The notes: a model not told the origin generated them from the sequence alone. Counted from the stretch's first letter, positions 32,495 through 41,588 are shown. The stretch is 64,000 nucleotides of DNA from Chryseobacterium sp. (GCF_019236175.1 NZ_JAFAJM010000024.1:124001-188000), one strand, 5' to 3'. Translations and numbers: made by a program.

Positions 32495-33367
32495 ATGTCA
32501 ATTTTAGTAAACAAAGATTCTAAAGTAATTGTACAAGGATTTACTGGAAACGAAGGTACTTTCCATGCAGGTCAGATGATTGAATACGGAACCAACGTAG
32601 TAGGTGGGGTGACTCCGGGAAAAGGAGGTAGCGAGCACTTAGGAAAGCCGGTATTTAATACAGTAGCTGATGCTGTTGAAAAAGCAGGTGCAAATGTAAG
32701 TATCATCTTCGTACCACCGGCATTTGCAGCAGACGCTATCATGGAAGCTGCTGAAGCAGGAATCAAAGTAATTGTATGTATTACAGAAGGTATTCCTGTA
32801 GCTGATATGGTAAAAGTAAAAGCTTATATCGCTGACAGAGACTGCAGATTAATCGGACCAAACTGCCCTGGAATCATTACTTCTGAAGAAGCTAAAATTG
32901 GTATTATGCCAGGTTTCGTTTTCAAAAAAGGTAAAGTAGGTATCGTTTCAAAATCAGGTACCCTTACTTATGAAGCAGCAGACCAGGTAGTAAGAGCAGG
33001 ATACGGAATTTCTACAGCTATCGGTATCGGTGGTGACCCAATCATCGGAACTACTACAAGAGAAGCTTTAGAATTATTCATCAACGATCCTGAAACAGAA
33101 GCAGTAGTAATGATTGGTGAAATCGGTGGTGGACTGGAAGCTGAAGCAGCAAGATGGTACAAAGCAAGCGGATCTACTAAACCGGTTGTAGGATTTATCG
33201 CAGGACAAACAGCTCCAAAAGGAAGAACAATGGGACACGCAGGTGCTATTGTAGGCGGAGCAGAAGATACAGCACAGGCAAAGATGGAAATCATGAGAGA
33301 GAATGGTATCAACGTAGTTGACTCTCCTGCTGATATCGGTGCTACTGTTGCTAAAATCTTAGGATAA
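32495..33367 (+). CDS. sucD: Succinyl-CoA synthetase, alpha subunit
   Basis: 290 residues, normal length. CoA-binding domain at the N-terminus (VIVQGFTGNEGTFHAGQM, TPGKGG), the GIGGDPIIGTT loop, and the phosphohistidine in GRTMGHAGAIVGG near residue 245. It makes succinate plus ATP/GTP from succinyl-CoA in the TCA cycle with the SucC beta subunit, which is not in the window; separation of sucC and sucD is common in flavobacteria. Confidence 0.96.
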   Translation: MSILVNKDSKVIVQGFTGNEGTFHAGQMIEYGTNVVGGVTPGKGGSEHLGKPVFNTVADAVEKAGANVSIIFVPPAFAADAIMEAAEAGIKVIVCITEGIPVADMVKVKAYIADRDCRLIGPNCPGIITSEEAKIGIMPGFVFKKGKVGIVSKSGTLTYEAADQVVRAGYGISTAIGIGGDPIIGTTTREALELFINDPETEAVVMIGEIGGGLEAEAARWYKASGSTKPVVGFIAGQTAPKGRTMGHAGAIVGGAEDTAQAKMEIMRENGINVVDSPADIGATVAKILG

Positions 33368-33386
33368 TCTTTATAAAACCAAACAT

Positions 33387-34055
33387 ATGAAAAAACTTTT
33401 ATTAGCCTCAGCTTTGACTCTTTCTGCTTTATCCTTTGGACAGGTTCAATGGAAAAATACAAGATTTGGTCTTACAGGAGGTGTAAACTACTCCCGAGTA
33501 GCAAATGCCCACAACCCCTCGGGCCCTAGATACACGGGTCAAGGTGGAGTTTTAGCTTTAATTCCGGTAGGAAAGGCTAACCAGTTCTTCATCCAGCCGG
33601 AAGTATCATACTACGGTGCAGGGGAAACAGGAAAGGATAAGGATGCCAAAGGAAGAGATGGTTATGATGCTGTATATGCTAATAACTATTTGAGTGTCCC
33701 GCTTTATTTTAAAGGATATTTCTCTGAAGCTGCTTCAGAATTCTTTGGATTGGCAGGGCCGAGATTCAACTTCTTATTAAATCAGAATGTTAAGAATGCT
33801 CCTTTGTCGAGACCTTATTACGATCCGGATGTTGTGGATCCTGCAAATCCTTCTGTCAATGGAAAAGCAAAGAGCTTTAATTGGGGAATAGGATTAGGAG
33901 TAGGGTATAGCTATAAGAGACAGCTGGAAGTAGCTGTTAAATATGATATCGGACTTTCAGATACCTATCCTGGTCTTGCAAAAGAAAAAGGAGGTACTGA
34001 TAAGAAAAAATCTGAACAGGTATTAGCATTGACCTTAAGCTATATATTCAAATAA
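33387..34055 (+). CDS. Outer-membrane beta-barrel protein (porin-family)
   Basis: 222 residues with signal peptide MKKLLLASALTLSALSFGQ. The mature protein shows alternating amphipathic strands (FGLTGGVNYSRV, FFIQPEVSYYGAGE, YLSVPLYFKGYF, FNWGIGLGVGYSY) and ends in the aromatic ALTLSYIFK typical of Bacteroidota PorT/OmpW-like small barrels. A transport or structural role is assumed. It lies 19 bases after sucD. Confidence 0.8.
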   Translation: MKKLLLASALTLSALSFGQVQWKNTRFGLTGGVNYSRVANAHNPSGPRYTGQGGVLALIPVGKANQFFIQPEVSYYGAGETGKDKDAKGRDGYDAVYANNYLSVPLYFKGYFSEAASEFFGLAGPRFNFLLNQNVKNAPLSRPYYDPDVVDPANPSVNGKAKSFNWGIGLGVGYSYKRQLEVAVKYDIGLSDTYPGLAKEKGGTDKKKSEQVLALTLSYIFK

Positions 34056-34072
34056 AAGTTATTGATCAGAAT

Positions 34073-34108
34073 AAAAAAATCCCGGAAATTAATTTCCGGG
34101 ATTTTTTT
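34073..34108. terminator. Bidirectional terminator
   Basis: Perfect 36-base inverted repeat: AAAAAAATCCCGGAAATT followed directly by its reverse complement. It serves the barrel gene (+) and the ABC permease (-) that converge here. Confidence 0.9.
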
Positions 34109-34142
34109 ATTCTATTAATATAAAGTTTTATCAACTTTTCTT

Positions 34143-35453
34143 TTAACCTTTAACCCATTTCCAAAGCTCCTTTAATGTCGCTTTATTCCCATACATTAAA
34201 ATACCTACACGGTAGATTTTTCCCGCTACAAAGATCATAAAAATGGTGGTTCCCAGCAATAATGCAATAGATAGCGCTATCTGCCACGCAGGAACTCCAA
34301 ATGGTATTCTGGCAATCATTGCCACCGGTGAAGTAAAGGGAATAATAGATAGCCAGAAGCCCAATGGCCCGTCAGGATTATTCATTAATGAAAAGCTTCC
34401 GTACATTCCCAACATCAGCGGTAAAACAGCAAATAAGGTAAACTGCTGAGTTTCCGTTTCGTTATCTACTGCAGAACCGATAGCGGCATAAATAGAACTG
34501 TAGAAAATATATCCTAAAAGGAAGAAAATAATGAATACAAAAATAATCAACGGAAAATTCATCTCCAACAAGCTGTGTGATATCTGAGTTGCGAGTTGTG
34601 TGATATCCAGTTTATTCATTACCTGCTCATTTCCGCCGGGAATCTTAGTCTGAATAGAAGAAAACCCGGTGTTTAATACTACAGCTCCGATGACAGACAT
34701 GGTAATCCAGATTACAAACTGAGTCAGGGCTACCAGTGTTACTCCGAGAATTTTTCCCATCATCAGTTCAAAAGGTTTTACCGAAGAGATAATGATTTCC
34801 ACCACACGATTGTTTTTCTCTTCCAAAACGCTTCGCATAACTCTTACCCCGTAGATGATGATAAACATAAAGGTAACGTACATCAGGATCATGCTAAGTC
34901 CTGTTTTTACGCCAAAAGCAAGGTCGGAATCTTCTTTATTGTTATCGGCAACATTAATGGTTTTCAGACTGAAACTTTTATCCAGATCATTCAATTGAGC
35001 TTCCTGAATTCCTAATTGTTTGATTTTTTCCTTTTTAATAACATTGGAAATATCGGAAACAATTTTTTGTTTGGTATCAAGACCTATTTTACTGTTAACG
35101 ACCAGTCGTGTTCCGGTTTCCAGGTCATCAAAATTTTGTCCTTTTAATTCGGGAAGTATAAGAATTCCGTCAATAGATTCATTTCCCTTTAAATTATTAA
35201 TCTTTGCCTTTTCATCCGCAGCAGAAACAATTTCATAATTCAGTTTATCATCAGACTGGAGCTGATCTTTAAATAGTCCGCTTTTATCAACAACTTCTAT
35301 GATGCTGTGAGATTCATTAGCCTTAAACATTAATCCTATGACAGCTCCAAAAGCAATAATCAGGATCGGAGCAAGCAATGTTAATATGATGAAAGATTTT
35401 TTCTTAACCTGTGTAAGAAATTCCCTTTTTGTAATTAAAAAAATATTATTCAT
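34143..35453 (-). CDS. ABC transporter permease (NatB-like)
   Basis: 436 residues. One N-terminal membrane helix (FIILTLLAPILIIAFGAVIGLMF), a large extracytoplasmic domain to about residue 190, then five more hydrophobic segments, the ABC-2 type layout of NatB. The segment VLEEKNNRVVEIIISSVKPFELMMGKILG is the conserved ABC-2 cytoplasmic signature. It forms an exporter with the ATPase encoded just upstream (3-base gap); Na+ or small-molecule/peptide export is typical for the family, but the substrate is unknown. Confidence 0.88.
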   Translation of the reverse strand: MNNIFLITKREFLTQVKKKSFIILTLLAPILIIAFGAVIGLMFKANESHSIIEVVDKSGLFKDQLQSDDKLNYEIVSAADEKAKINNLKGNESIDGILILPELKGQNFDDLETGTRLVVNSKIGLDTKQKIVSDISNVIKKEKIKQLGIQEAQLNDLDKSFSLKTINVADNNKEDSDLAFGVKTGLSMILMYVTFMFIIIYGVRVMRSVLEEKNNRVVEIIISSVKPFELMMGKILGVTLVALTQFVIWITMSVIGAVVLNTGFSSIQTKIPGGNEQVMNKLDITQLATQISHSLLEMNFPLIIFVFIIFFLLGYIFYSSIYAAIGSAVDNETETQQFTLFAVLPLMLGMYGSFSLMNNPDGPLGFWLSIIPFTSPVAMIARIPFGVPAWQIALSIALLLGTTIFMIFVAGKIYRVGILMYGNKATLKELWKWVKG

Positions 35454-35456
35454 AAG

Positions 35457-36368
35457 TTAAGAATGGTTGCTTACAGCATTAATAAACACTTCGTTCATAC
35501 TAGGAATTCTTTCGTCAAATGATCTTACCTTACCTACATGTACAAGATCGAGCAAAATATTATTTTGATCAGCTTCATTTTTAAGGTCAAAAGACACCAG
35601 ATTATTTTCGTTGGTAAAATTGAAAATTTCATATTTGTTCTTAAAGCCTTCAAGCTGCTCAGGATTAATCTCAGAGAGTGTAATTCCGAAAATATTTTTT
35701 TTGAATTTTTCCCTTACCTCAAAAACTCTTCCGTCAATTATTTTTTTGGAATTGTTTATCAGGGCTACATAGTTGCACATTTCTTCAACACTTTCCATTC
35801 TGTGGGTAGAAAGAATAATGGTAGTCCCGTTATTTTTAAGCTCAATGATCTGATCTTTTATTAAATTGGCATTTACTGGATCAAATCCGGAAAAGGGCTC
35901 ATCCAGAATTAAAAGATGAGGCCTGTGTAATACTGTTACTACAAACTGAATCTTTTGTGCCATCCCTTTTGAAAGCTCAGAAAGCTTTTTTTTCCACCAT
36001 TGATCAATATGAAGTTTTTCAAACCATTTCTTTGCTTCGTTCAGCGCATCATTTTTTTTCATTCCTTTAAGTTCTGCAAAATAAAGGATCTGATCACCTA
36101 CAGTCATATTTTTATATAAGCCTCTTTCTTCGGGCATATATCCAATATCTTTAATATGATTGGGATTAAGCTTTTCTCCATTGATAAAGATATCTCCTGA
36201 GTCTGCCTGAGTAATTTGGTTAATGATTCGGATGAAAGATGTTTTTCCCGCTCCGTTAGGTCCTAAAAGCCCATAAATACTGCCTTTTGGAACATGGATG
36301 CTGAAATCATCCAATGCTACTTTTTTACCGGCATTATAGGTCTTTTTAATATGTTCAGCTTTAAGCAT
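35457..36368 (-). CDS. ABC transporter ATP-binding protein (NatA-like)
   Basis: 303 residues. Walker A GPNGAGKTS near residue 37, Q-loop region PEERGLY, signature LSKGMAQK, Walker B LLILDEPFSG and switch histidine in ILSTHRM. About 90 extra residues at the C-terminus follow the nucleotide-binding domain, as in DrrA/NatA-type ATPases. First gene of a two-gene unit with the permease. Confidence 0.92.
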   Translation of the reverse strand: MLKAEHIKKTYNAGKKVALDDFSIHVPKGSIYGLLGPNGAGKTSFIRIINQITQADSGDIFINGEKLNPNHIKDIGYMPEERGLYKNMTVGDQILYFAELKGMKKNDALNEAKKWFEKLHIDQWWKKKLSELSKGMAQKIQFVVTVLHRPHLLILDEPFSGFDPVNANLIKDQIIELKNNGTTIILSTHRMESVEEMCNYVALINNSKKIIDGRVFEVREKFKKNIFGITLSEINPEQLEGFKNKYEIFNFTNENNLVSFDLKNEADQNNILLDLVHVGKVRSFDERIPSMNEVFINAVSNHS

Positions 36369-36446
36369 TAAATTGTTTTTTTACAATTAGTATAAAAAAG
36401 TTCTTAAAGTTACGGAAATATTAAAAAGAATTAATGTAAAAGAAAA

Positions 36447-36468
36447 AATCCTGATCATTATCAGGATT
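36447..36468 (-). terminator. Terminator of the T9SS sorting-domain gene
   Basis: AATCCTGA / TCAGGATT stem with a 6-base loop; on the minus strand a T run follows. Confidence 0.75.
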
Positions 36469-36473
36469 CTAAT

Positions 36474-36824
36474 TTATTGCTTTACGATTTGAGTAACTTT
36501 TTGCGTATTATCACTTAAGATATAGCGAATCAGATATTTGCCCGGTTTCAGCTTTTCGATATTGATTTCTCCGGAGTTCATATTGACACTGTAATTCGCA
36601 ACCTGCATACCCAAAATAGAATAGAATGTCACACTTTTGATTCTTAAGGAAGAATCTTTTGCCTTTACGATAAGGAAATCCCTTGCAGGATTTGGATAGG
36701 CAATCATCACTCCGTCGTCAGACTTCTGCGACATAGAGGTGGGCTCTTTTAGCTGAGCTTGTAAATTGTTGGAAAATCCAACAAAAGTGCCTACAAATAG
36801 AAATAAAAGTAAAAGTTTTTTCAT
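36474..36824 (-). CDS. T9SS type A sorting-domain-only protein
   Basis: 116 residues from ATG 36824; a longer frame from 36884 lacks a signal sequence at its start. It has a signal peptide (MKKLLLLFLFVGTFVGFSNNLQAQ), a short linker, and then a type A C-terminal domain: AYPNPARDFLIVKA, VTFYSILGMQVANY, IEKLKPGKYLIRYI and a terminal QIVKQ. These are the YPNP, G-x-x-V and L-x-x-G-x-Y blocks of T9SS cargo. There is almost no passenger domain. It may be a tiny surface anchor, a processed remnant or a competitor for the secretion machinery; the role is unknown. Confidence 0.85.
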   Translation of the reverse strand: MKKLLLLFLFVGTFVGFSNNLQAQLKEPTSMSQKSDDGVMIAYPNPARDFLIVKAKDSSLRIKSVTFYSILGMQVANYSVNMNSGEINIEKLKPGKYLIRYILSDNTQKVTQIVKQ

Positions 36825-36907
36825 CAAATTTATAATTTCTCGGATATATATAACAAATATAATAAATTCTACAATTTTATACAATAGTTTTTTTGTAGAA
36901 CTTATAC

Positions 36908-36915
36908 TAAATTTG
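36908..36915 (+). promoter_or_regulatory. hemB promoter -7 box
   Basis: TAAATTTG matches TAnnTTTG, 28 bases before the hemB ATG. A TTTG lies 12 bases upstream, closer than usual. Confidence 0.55.
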
Positions 36916-36943
36916 TAAAAACTTATTCAAAAAGTATTCCAAA

Positions 36944-37933
36944 ATGATACATTCAAGAAATAGAAGACTTAGAGTTAATGAATCTATCAGAAGTTTGGTA
37001 AGAGAAAATGTGCTTACAACTGATGATTTTGTAATGCCGATCTTCGTAATGGAGGGCGAAAATAAGCAGGAGGCGATCCCGTCGATGCCGGGAATTTTTA
37101 GGCGGAGTATAGATTTAACCGTGAAGGAATGTAAGGAATTATTTTCTTTAGGTGTAAAAGCGGTCAATCTGTATATGAAAGTATCTGATCATCTGAAAGA
37201 CAATACAGGAAAAGAAGCGTGGAACAAAGACGGATTGATGCAAAATACAATCAAAGCGATAAAGGATGCTGTACCGGGGATGATTGTTATGCCGGATGTA
37301 GCATTAGATCCGTATTCAATCTATGGGCACGACGGAATTATTGAAAATGGTAAGATTCTAAATGATGCTACAAATGATGCACTGGCCAGAATGTCTGTAT
37401 CCCATGCTGAAGCAGGAGCAGATTTAGTGGCACCAAGTGATATGATGGACGGCAGGGTACTGGTAATTCGTGAAGCATTGGAGCAAAGCGGATTTACAGA
37501 TGTAGGGATTGTGAGCTATGCCGCAAAATATGCAAGTTCTTTCTACGGGCCTTTCAGAAGTGCTTTAGATAGTGCTCCAAAAGATGATATGGAAATTCCA
37601 AAAGATAAAAAAACATACCAGATGGATTTCCACAATTCCCGTGAAGCCCTGAACGAAGTATATAAAGATATTGAAGAAGGTGCTGATGTGATCATGATCA
37701 AACCCGGACTTCCATACCTGGATATCGTATCCAAGGTGCGTGAAGCGATTGATCTTCCGATTGCTGTTTATAATGTAAGCGGAGAGTATGCTATGGTAAA
37801 AGCTGCCGTTCAGAACGGATGGCTGGATAATGATAAAACGATCATCGAAAATCTTACGTGTTTTAAAAGAGCAGGAGCAGATATGATCTTCACTTATTTT
37901 GCTAAAGAAGCAGCTATGATTTTACATAAATAA
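36944..37933 (+). CDS. hemB: Delta-aminolevulinic acid dehydratase (porphobilinogen synthase)
   Basis: 329 residues, TIM barrel. The two active-site lysines lie in SYAAKYASSFYGPF (near residue 197) and VIMIKPGLPYLDI (near 250). The metal-site segment reads DVALDPYSIYGHDG, in which the zinc-binding cysteines are replaced by Ala/Asp/Asp, so this looks like the magnesium-dependent type. It condenses two ALA into porphobilinogen for heme. Single gene with promoter box and terminator. Confidence 0.95.
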   Translation: MIHSRNRRLRVNESIRSLVRENVLTTDDFVMPIFVMEGENKQEAIPSMPGIFRRSIDLTVKECKELFSLGVKAVNLYMKVSDHLKDNTGKEAWNKDGLMQNTIKAIKDAVPGMIVMPDVALDPYSIYGHDGIIENGKILNDATNDALARMSVSHAEAGADLVAPSDMMDGRVLVIREALEQSGFTDVGIVSYAAKYASSFYGPFRSALDSAPKDDMEIPKDKKTYQMDFHNSREALNEVYKDIEEGADVIMIKPGLPYLDIVSKVREAIDLPIAVYNVSGEYAMVKAAVQNGWLDNDKTIIENLTCFKRAGADMIFTYFAKEAAMILHK

Positions 37934-37952
37934 GCATATATTAGTTATAAAA

Positions 37953-37978
37953 AACACCTCAATCTGAGGTGTTTTTTT
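37953..37978 (+). terminator. Terminator after hemB
   Basis: AACACCTCA / TGAGGTGTT stem with a 3-base loop, flanked by A and T runs. Confidence 0.88.
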
Positions 37979-38004
37979 ATGATATCATCTATTGTTCTTT
38001 ACTA

Positions 38005-38307
38005 TTATAACCAGCCTTTTTTTCCATATACATAAGTGTCATCAAATTGTTTATCACTCATAAACAGATACAAAATACCCTCAATAAAAGGGATAATAGA
38101 TGCAGCTCCTAATGTAACAATATTAAGAATAACCTGAATAACCCCTTCTTTGGTGTAGCCCAGATAAAATTTATTTAAAGCCAGCCAGCCTACAAGAATT
38201 CCCAGTAATGCAGCAGGAAGTCTCTTTTCTGAGCGATAAGGCATATTGCTTTGCTGGTTCTGAGTATTTTGGGGATTTTCCGTTTTTGTATAACCGTAAT
38301 TTTCCAT
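38005..38307 (-). CDS. TM2 domain membrane protein
   Basis: 100 residues. A polar, Asn/Gln-rich N-terminus is followed by two hydrophobic segments: ALLGILVGWLALNKFYLGY and VIQVILNIVTLGAASIIPFIEGILYLF, the glycine-and-aromatic pattern of the TM2 family (G-x-F-G-x-H-x-F-Y-x-G type, here diverged at the first Phe). A protein of the inner membrane with unknown role. Confidence 0.82.
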   Translation of the reverse strand: MENYGYTKTENPQNTQNQQSNMPYRSEKRLPAALLGILVGWLALNKFYLGYTKEGVIQVILNIVTLGAASIIPFIEGILYLFMSDKQFDDTYVYGKKGWL

Positions 38308-38587
38308 TTTTTAGTGTTTGTATTAAAAATTTCTTTTTCAATGGGTCGGATGAAAAGATAAATTGTTACAATGCATTATATGAACATCTGACACTGCGTT
38401 TAAAGGAATAAGAATAGGAGTGTCAGCATTTTCTAACCGGGAAAACTGATGGTAAAAAGAAACAGAAGGCGAAAAGTTTTTTATCCGTAAAAATTGTTTA
38501 AAGCCTGAATTTTAACACTTAGCCTGAGAATCGTTAAACTCAATATAAACAATGTCAGGGGATATATAAACTTGTTGGCATTTTTGA

Positions 38588-38595
38588 TATATTTG
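38588..38595 (+). promoter_or_regulatory. lptB promoter -7 box, possible leaderless start
   Basis: TATATTTG fits TAnnTTTG and ends only 4 bases before the lptB ATG at 38600, so transcription should begin at or next to the start codon. The preceding 280 bases contain no gene. Confidence 0.6.
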
Positions 38596-38599
38596 CCCT

Positions 38600-39661
38600 A
38601 TGATTTTACGAGGAGAAAACTTAATCAAAGAATACGGTCCTAAAAAAGTTGTAAAAGGCGTTTCTGTACAGGTTCAACAGGGAGAAATTGTGGGATTGCT
38701 GGGTCCGAACGGAGCTGGAAAAACCACATCGTTTTATATGATCGTAGGGTTGGTTAAGCCTACTTCAGGAAAAATTTTTCTGGATAAACAGGAGATTACT
38801 ACTGATGCAATGTACCGCAGAGCCCAGAAGGGAATCGGATATCTGGCTCAGGAAGCTTCTGTATTCAGAAAACTTTCTGTAGAAGAAAATATTATGGGAG
38901 TACTGCAGCTGACCAAGCTTTCAAAGCGCGAACAGCAAATCAAATGTGATGAGCTGATTGAAGAGTTTTCTTTACAACATGTGCGTAAAAACAGAGGAGA
39001 TCTTCTTTCCGGGGGAGAACGACGTAGAACGGAAATTGCACGCTGTCTCGCTACGAGTCCGAATTTTATCCTTCTGGATGAACCTTTTGCAGGAGTAGAC
39101 CCGATTGCGGTAGAAGATATTCAGAAAATCGTAAGAAGTCTGGTGGATAAAAATATCGGAATCCTCATTACAGACCACAATGTACAACAGACGTTGGCCA
39201 TTACCAACAAAACCTATATTATGTTTGAAGGGAAAATCCTGAAAGAAGGACTTCCGGAAGATCTTGCCAATGACCCTCAGGTAAGAGAGGCATATCTTGG
39301 AGAAAACTTCGTTTATCAGAGCATTCTGGATAAACCTAAAAAGAAGAAGCATGCCTACAACATCTGGGCTGGAAATTTCGATTCCAAAGCACATTTTCAG
39401 GGATTTGTAGATGAACACTTTAAACAATTTGATGATTTAAGACTGATGTATGGCTTTGAAGATATCAGTTTTGCTTCATTGGCTAATTCAGAAATCGAAC
39501 ATATTTTTAATGATGTGGTAGATAAAAATGCCAACAATTCATTTATTTTCCAGAAAAAAGAAATTAACTCCCAATATTCTTTAGAACAGGCGCAGACCGA
39601 ATCTAAGGAAGCCAGCAGACAGGAGCTTCATTACCTGACAACCTATATGTATGAGGGATAA
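38600..39661 (+). CDS. lptB: LPS export ABC transporter ATPase LptB with C-terminal extension
   Basis: 353 residues against about 240 for typical LptB. Residues 1-235 are canonical: Walker A LLGPNGAGKTTSFYMI, the LptB-typical IGYLAQEASVFRKLSVEEN, signature LSGGERRRTEIAR, Walker B FILLDEPFAGVDPIAV and ITDHNVQQTL. From about residue 240 an extension of roughly 110 residues follows, beginning KKKKHAYNIWAGNFDSKAHF and rich in acidic and aromatic residues (FEDISFASLANSEIEHIF); I do not recognise it. It powers LPS transport to the outer membrane with LptFG. Monocistronic, with a terminator after it. Confidence 0.92.
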   Translation: MILRGENLIKEYGPKKVVKGVSVQVQQGEIVGLLGPNGAGKTTSFYMIVGLVKPTSGKIFLDKQEITTDAMYRRAQKGIGYLAQEASVFRKLSVEENIMGVLQLTKLSKREQQIKCDELIEEFSLQHVRKNRGDLLSGGERRRTEIARCLATSPNFILLDEPFAGVDPIAVEDIQKIVRSLVDKNIGILITDHNVQQTLAITNKTYIMFEGKILKEGLPEDLANDPQVREAYLGENFVYQSILDKPKKKKHAYNIWAGNFDSKAHFQGFVDEHFKQFDDLRLMYGFEDISFASLANSEIEHIFNDVVDKNANNSFIFQKKEINSQYSLEQAQTESKEASRQELHYLTTYMYEG

Positions 39662-39696
39662 AATCTAAGACAATTTATTTGCTCAAAATAGTAATA

Positions 39697-39733
39697 AAAA
39701 CGTACCTTTTCTCTCAGAAACGGTACGTTTTTC
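39697..39733 (+). terminator. Terminator after lptB
   Basis: AAAACGTACC / GGTACGTTTT stem with a 15-base loop, followed by T residues, just before the next gene. Confidence 0.75.
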
Positions 39734-39750
39734 CATTTTAAATCAGATCC

Positions 39751-41559
39751 ATGGCAAAACCTTTTAACAGAACAGTTACTTTATTCGGAATTTATAAACA
39801 GCTTGTCCCGTTTATAAGGCCTTATCGTCCTATGATTTACGGAACTCTGTTTCTTACTTTTCTGGGGGCCCTTGCTGCACAGGTTAACCCTATTGTTTTA
39901 AAATATACGGTAGACGAGGTAACCCAGCTTACCCATCTTCCGCATCCCATGACTGAAGGAATTCATATTCTGATCATCATTTCTGTCATTTTACTGGGGA
40001 AAGAACTGTTGAATATTTTTATCAATTTCGGACAAAAATTTTATGGAGAGAAAATAAGGATCAATGTGAGCTCTATTCTGGCTCAGTCTGCTATTGACAA
40101 GATCCTGACTTACAGGGTCGCATACTTTAATGACGAAAACCATGAATCCGGAAAATTACAAATCAGAATAGACAGGGGAATTGAGAGTCTTACCAAATTA
40201 GTTCAGAACTTTTTTATCGATATCCTGCCTCTTTTTTCTAATGCGATCATCGCTCTGATTATCATGTATATGCAGAATGTATATGTGGGAGCGGTCTCTA
40301 CCATTATTGTCCCGATTTATTTTTACATAAGCTCCCTTCAGGCAAAAAAGCTAAGCGGAGTGCGGCGGCAGTTGAGAAATCAGAGAGAAAAGAAAACATC
40401 AGGTCTGTTGAATCTCATTAATTCTATTATGGTGATCAAAAGTTTTGTTCGTGAAAAGTTTGAAGGAAAAAAGCAATATGATTTGCAGATGCAATTGATG
40501 GAAAGCCAGATGTTCACGAGAAAAACTAACTTTATTTATGATGGTTTAAAAACCTTTATCGAACAGTTTGGTGTGGTTTTAATTATTATTCTTACCGTCT
40601 ATCTCGTGCTTGATCAGCAAATGACTATTGGTGCTATTATGCTTCATATTATGCTTTTCAATAATGTTTCCGCGCCTATCCGCCAGTTGCACAGAATTTA
40701 TGATGATATGAACGATGCTATGATCTATGCAGAAGGTTATTTTGATATTCTCAATGCGGATAACGAAACAGAACCCAACGGAGCTTTTGTGGAAAAGCAG
40801 ATTAAAGGAACTTTTGAACTGAAAAATGTAGATTTTACCTATCCTAACGGGACTAAAGCACTTCATGATGTTTCCATGAAAATTGAAAACGGAAAAACAA
40901 CGGCATTGGTAGGATTGAGTGGGGCCGGGAAATCAACGGTCATCAACCTTTTATGCAAATTTTATCTTCCGGATTCAGGAGAAATTCTCTTAGATGATGT
41001 TAATCTGAACGAATATGATAATACTTTTCTCAGAAGTGATCTTGGACTGGTACTTCAGAAAAACCACATCTTTCAGGGAAGCATTGAAGACAATATCCGT
41101 TATGGAGATATGAATGCCGATTTAGCGGAAATTCAGGAGGCTGCCAAAAAAGCATATCTGCATGATCAGATTATGGATCTTCCCGATCAGTATCAGCATG
41201 ATGCAACTCAGCTTTCCGGAGGACAGCAACAGAGGATTGCCATTGCAAGATTGTTCCTGAAAAATCCGCCGATTATCTTTCTGGATGAGCCTACTGCAAG
41301 TCTGGACGCCATTGCTACAGAGCAGATCAAAAACTCTCTTGATGCCATAAAAGAAGGCAGAACAGTCATTATTATTTCCCATTCATTGTCCCAGATTTTA
41401 GATTCTGATACGATTTATGTTATGAAAAAGGGAAGGGTTGTTGAAAACGGAACACATGATGAGTTGTACAGTAAAGACGGAACTTATCGTGAAATTTTTG
41501 ATGCTTCAGCCCGAAGTTTAAATCTGGATAAATTAGTCAATACACTGAAAGAAAATTAA
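39751..41559 (+). CDS. ABC exporter, fused permease and ATPase (MsbA-like)
   Basis: 602 residues. The N-terminal half has six hydrophobic segments of an ABC type IV exporter (MIYGTLFLTFLGALAAQVNP..., HILIIISVILLG, VVLIIILTVYLVL). The C-terminal half has Walker A VGLSGAGKSTVINLL (near residue 390), signature LSGGQQQRIAIAR, Walker B PIIFLDEPTASLD and H-loop IIISHSLSQI. Such half-transporters work as homodimers exporting lipids or drugs; the lptB neighbour hints at lipid A, but this is weak because a terminator lies between. A WYL regulator follows 29 bases downstream. Confidence 0.9.
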   Translation: MAKPFNRTVTLFGIYKQLVPFIRPYRPMIYGTLFLTFLGALAAQVNPIVLKYTVDEVTQLTHLPHPMTEGIHILIIISVILLGKELLNIFINFGQKFYGEKIRINVSSILAQSAIDKILTYRVAYFNDENHESGKLQIRIDRGIESLTKLVQNFFIDILPLFSNAIIALIIMYMQNVYVGAVSTIIVPIYFYISSLQAKKLSGVRRQLRNQREKKTSGLLNLINSIMVIKSFVREKFEGKKQYDLQMQLMESQMFTRKTNFIYDGLKTFIEQFGVVLIIILTVYLVLDQQMTIGAIMLHIMLFNNVSAPIRQLHRIYDDMNDAMIYAEGYFDILNADNETEPNGAFVEKQIKGTFELKNVDFTYPNGTKALHDVSMKIENGKTTALVGLSGAGKSTVINLLCKFYLPDSGEILLDDVNLNEYDNTFLRSDLGLVLQKNHIFQGSIEDNIRYGDMNADLAEIQEAAKKAYLHDQIMDLPDQYQHDATQLSGGQQQRIAIARLFLKNPPIIFLDEPTASLDAIATEQIKNSLDAIKEGRTVIIISHSLSQILDSDTIYVMKKGRVVENGTHDELYSKDGTYREIFDASARSLNLDKLVNTLKEN

Positions 41560-41570
41560 AAAAAGAATTT

Positions 41571-41578
41571 TAGCTTTG
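41571..41578 (+). promoter_or_regulatory. Possible promoter -7 box of the WYL regulator
   Basis: TAGCTTTG matches TAnnTTTG, 10 bases before ATG 41589, in the gap between the ABC exporter and the regulator. Confidence 0.5.
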
Positions 41579-41588
41579 TCTGAGAAAT

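Noticed and set aside
32968..33462. Antisense frame of 164 residues opposite sucD
   Set aside because: Ala/Pro-rich shadow of a highly conserved gene.
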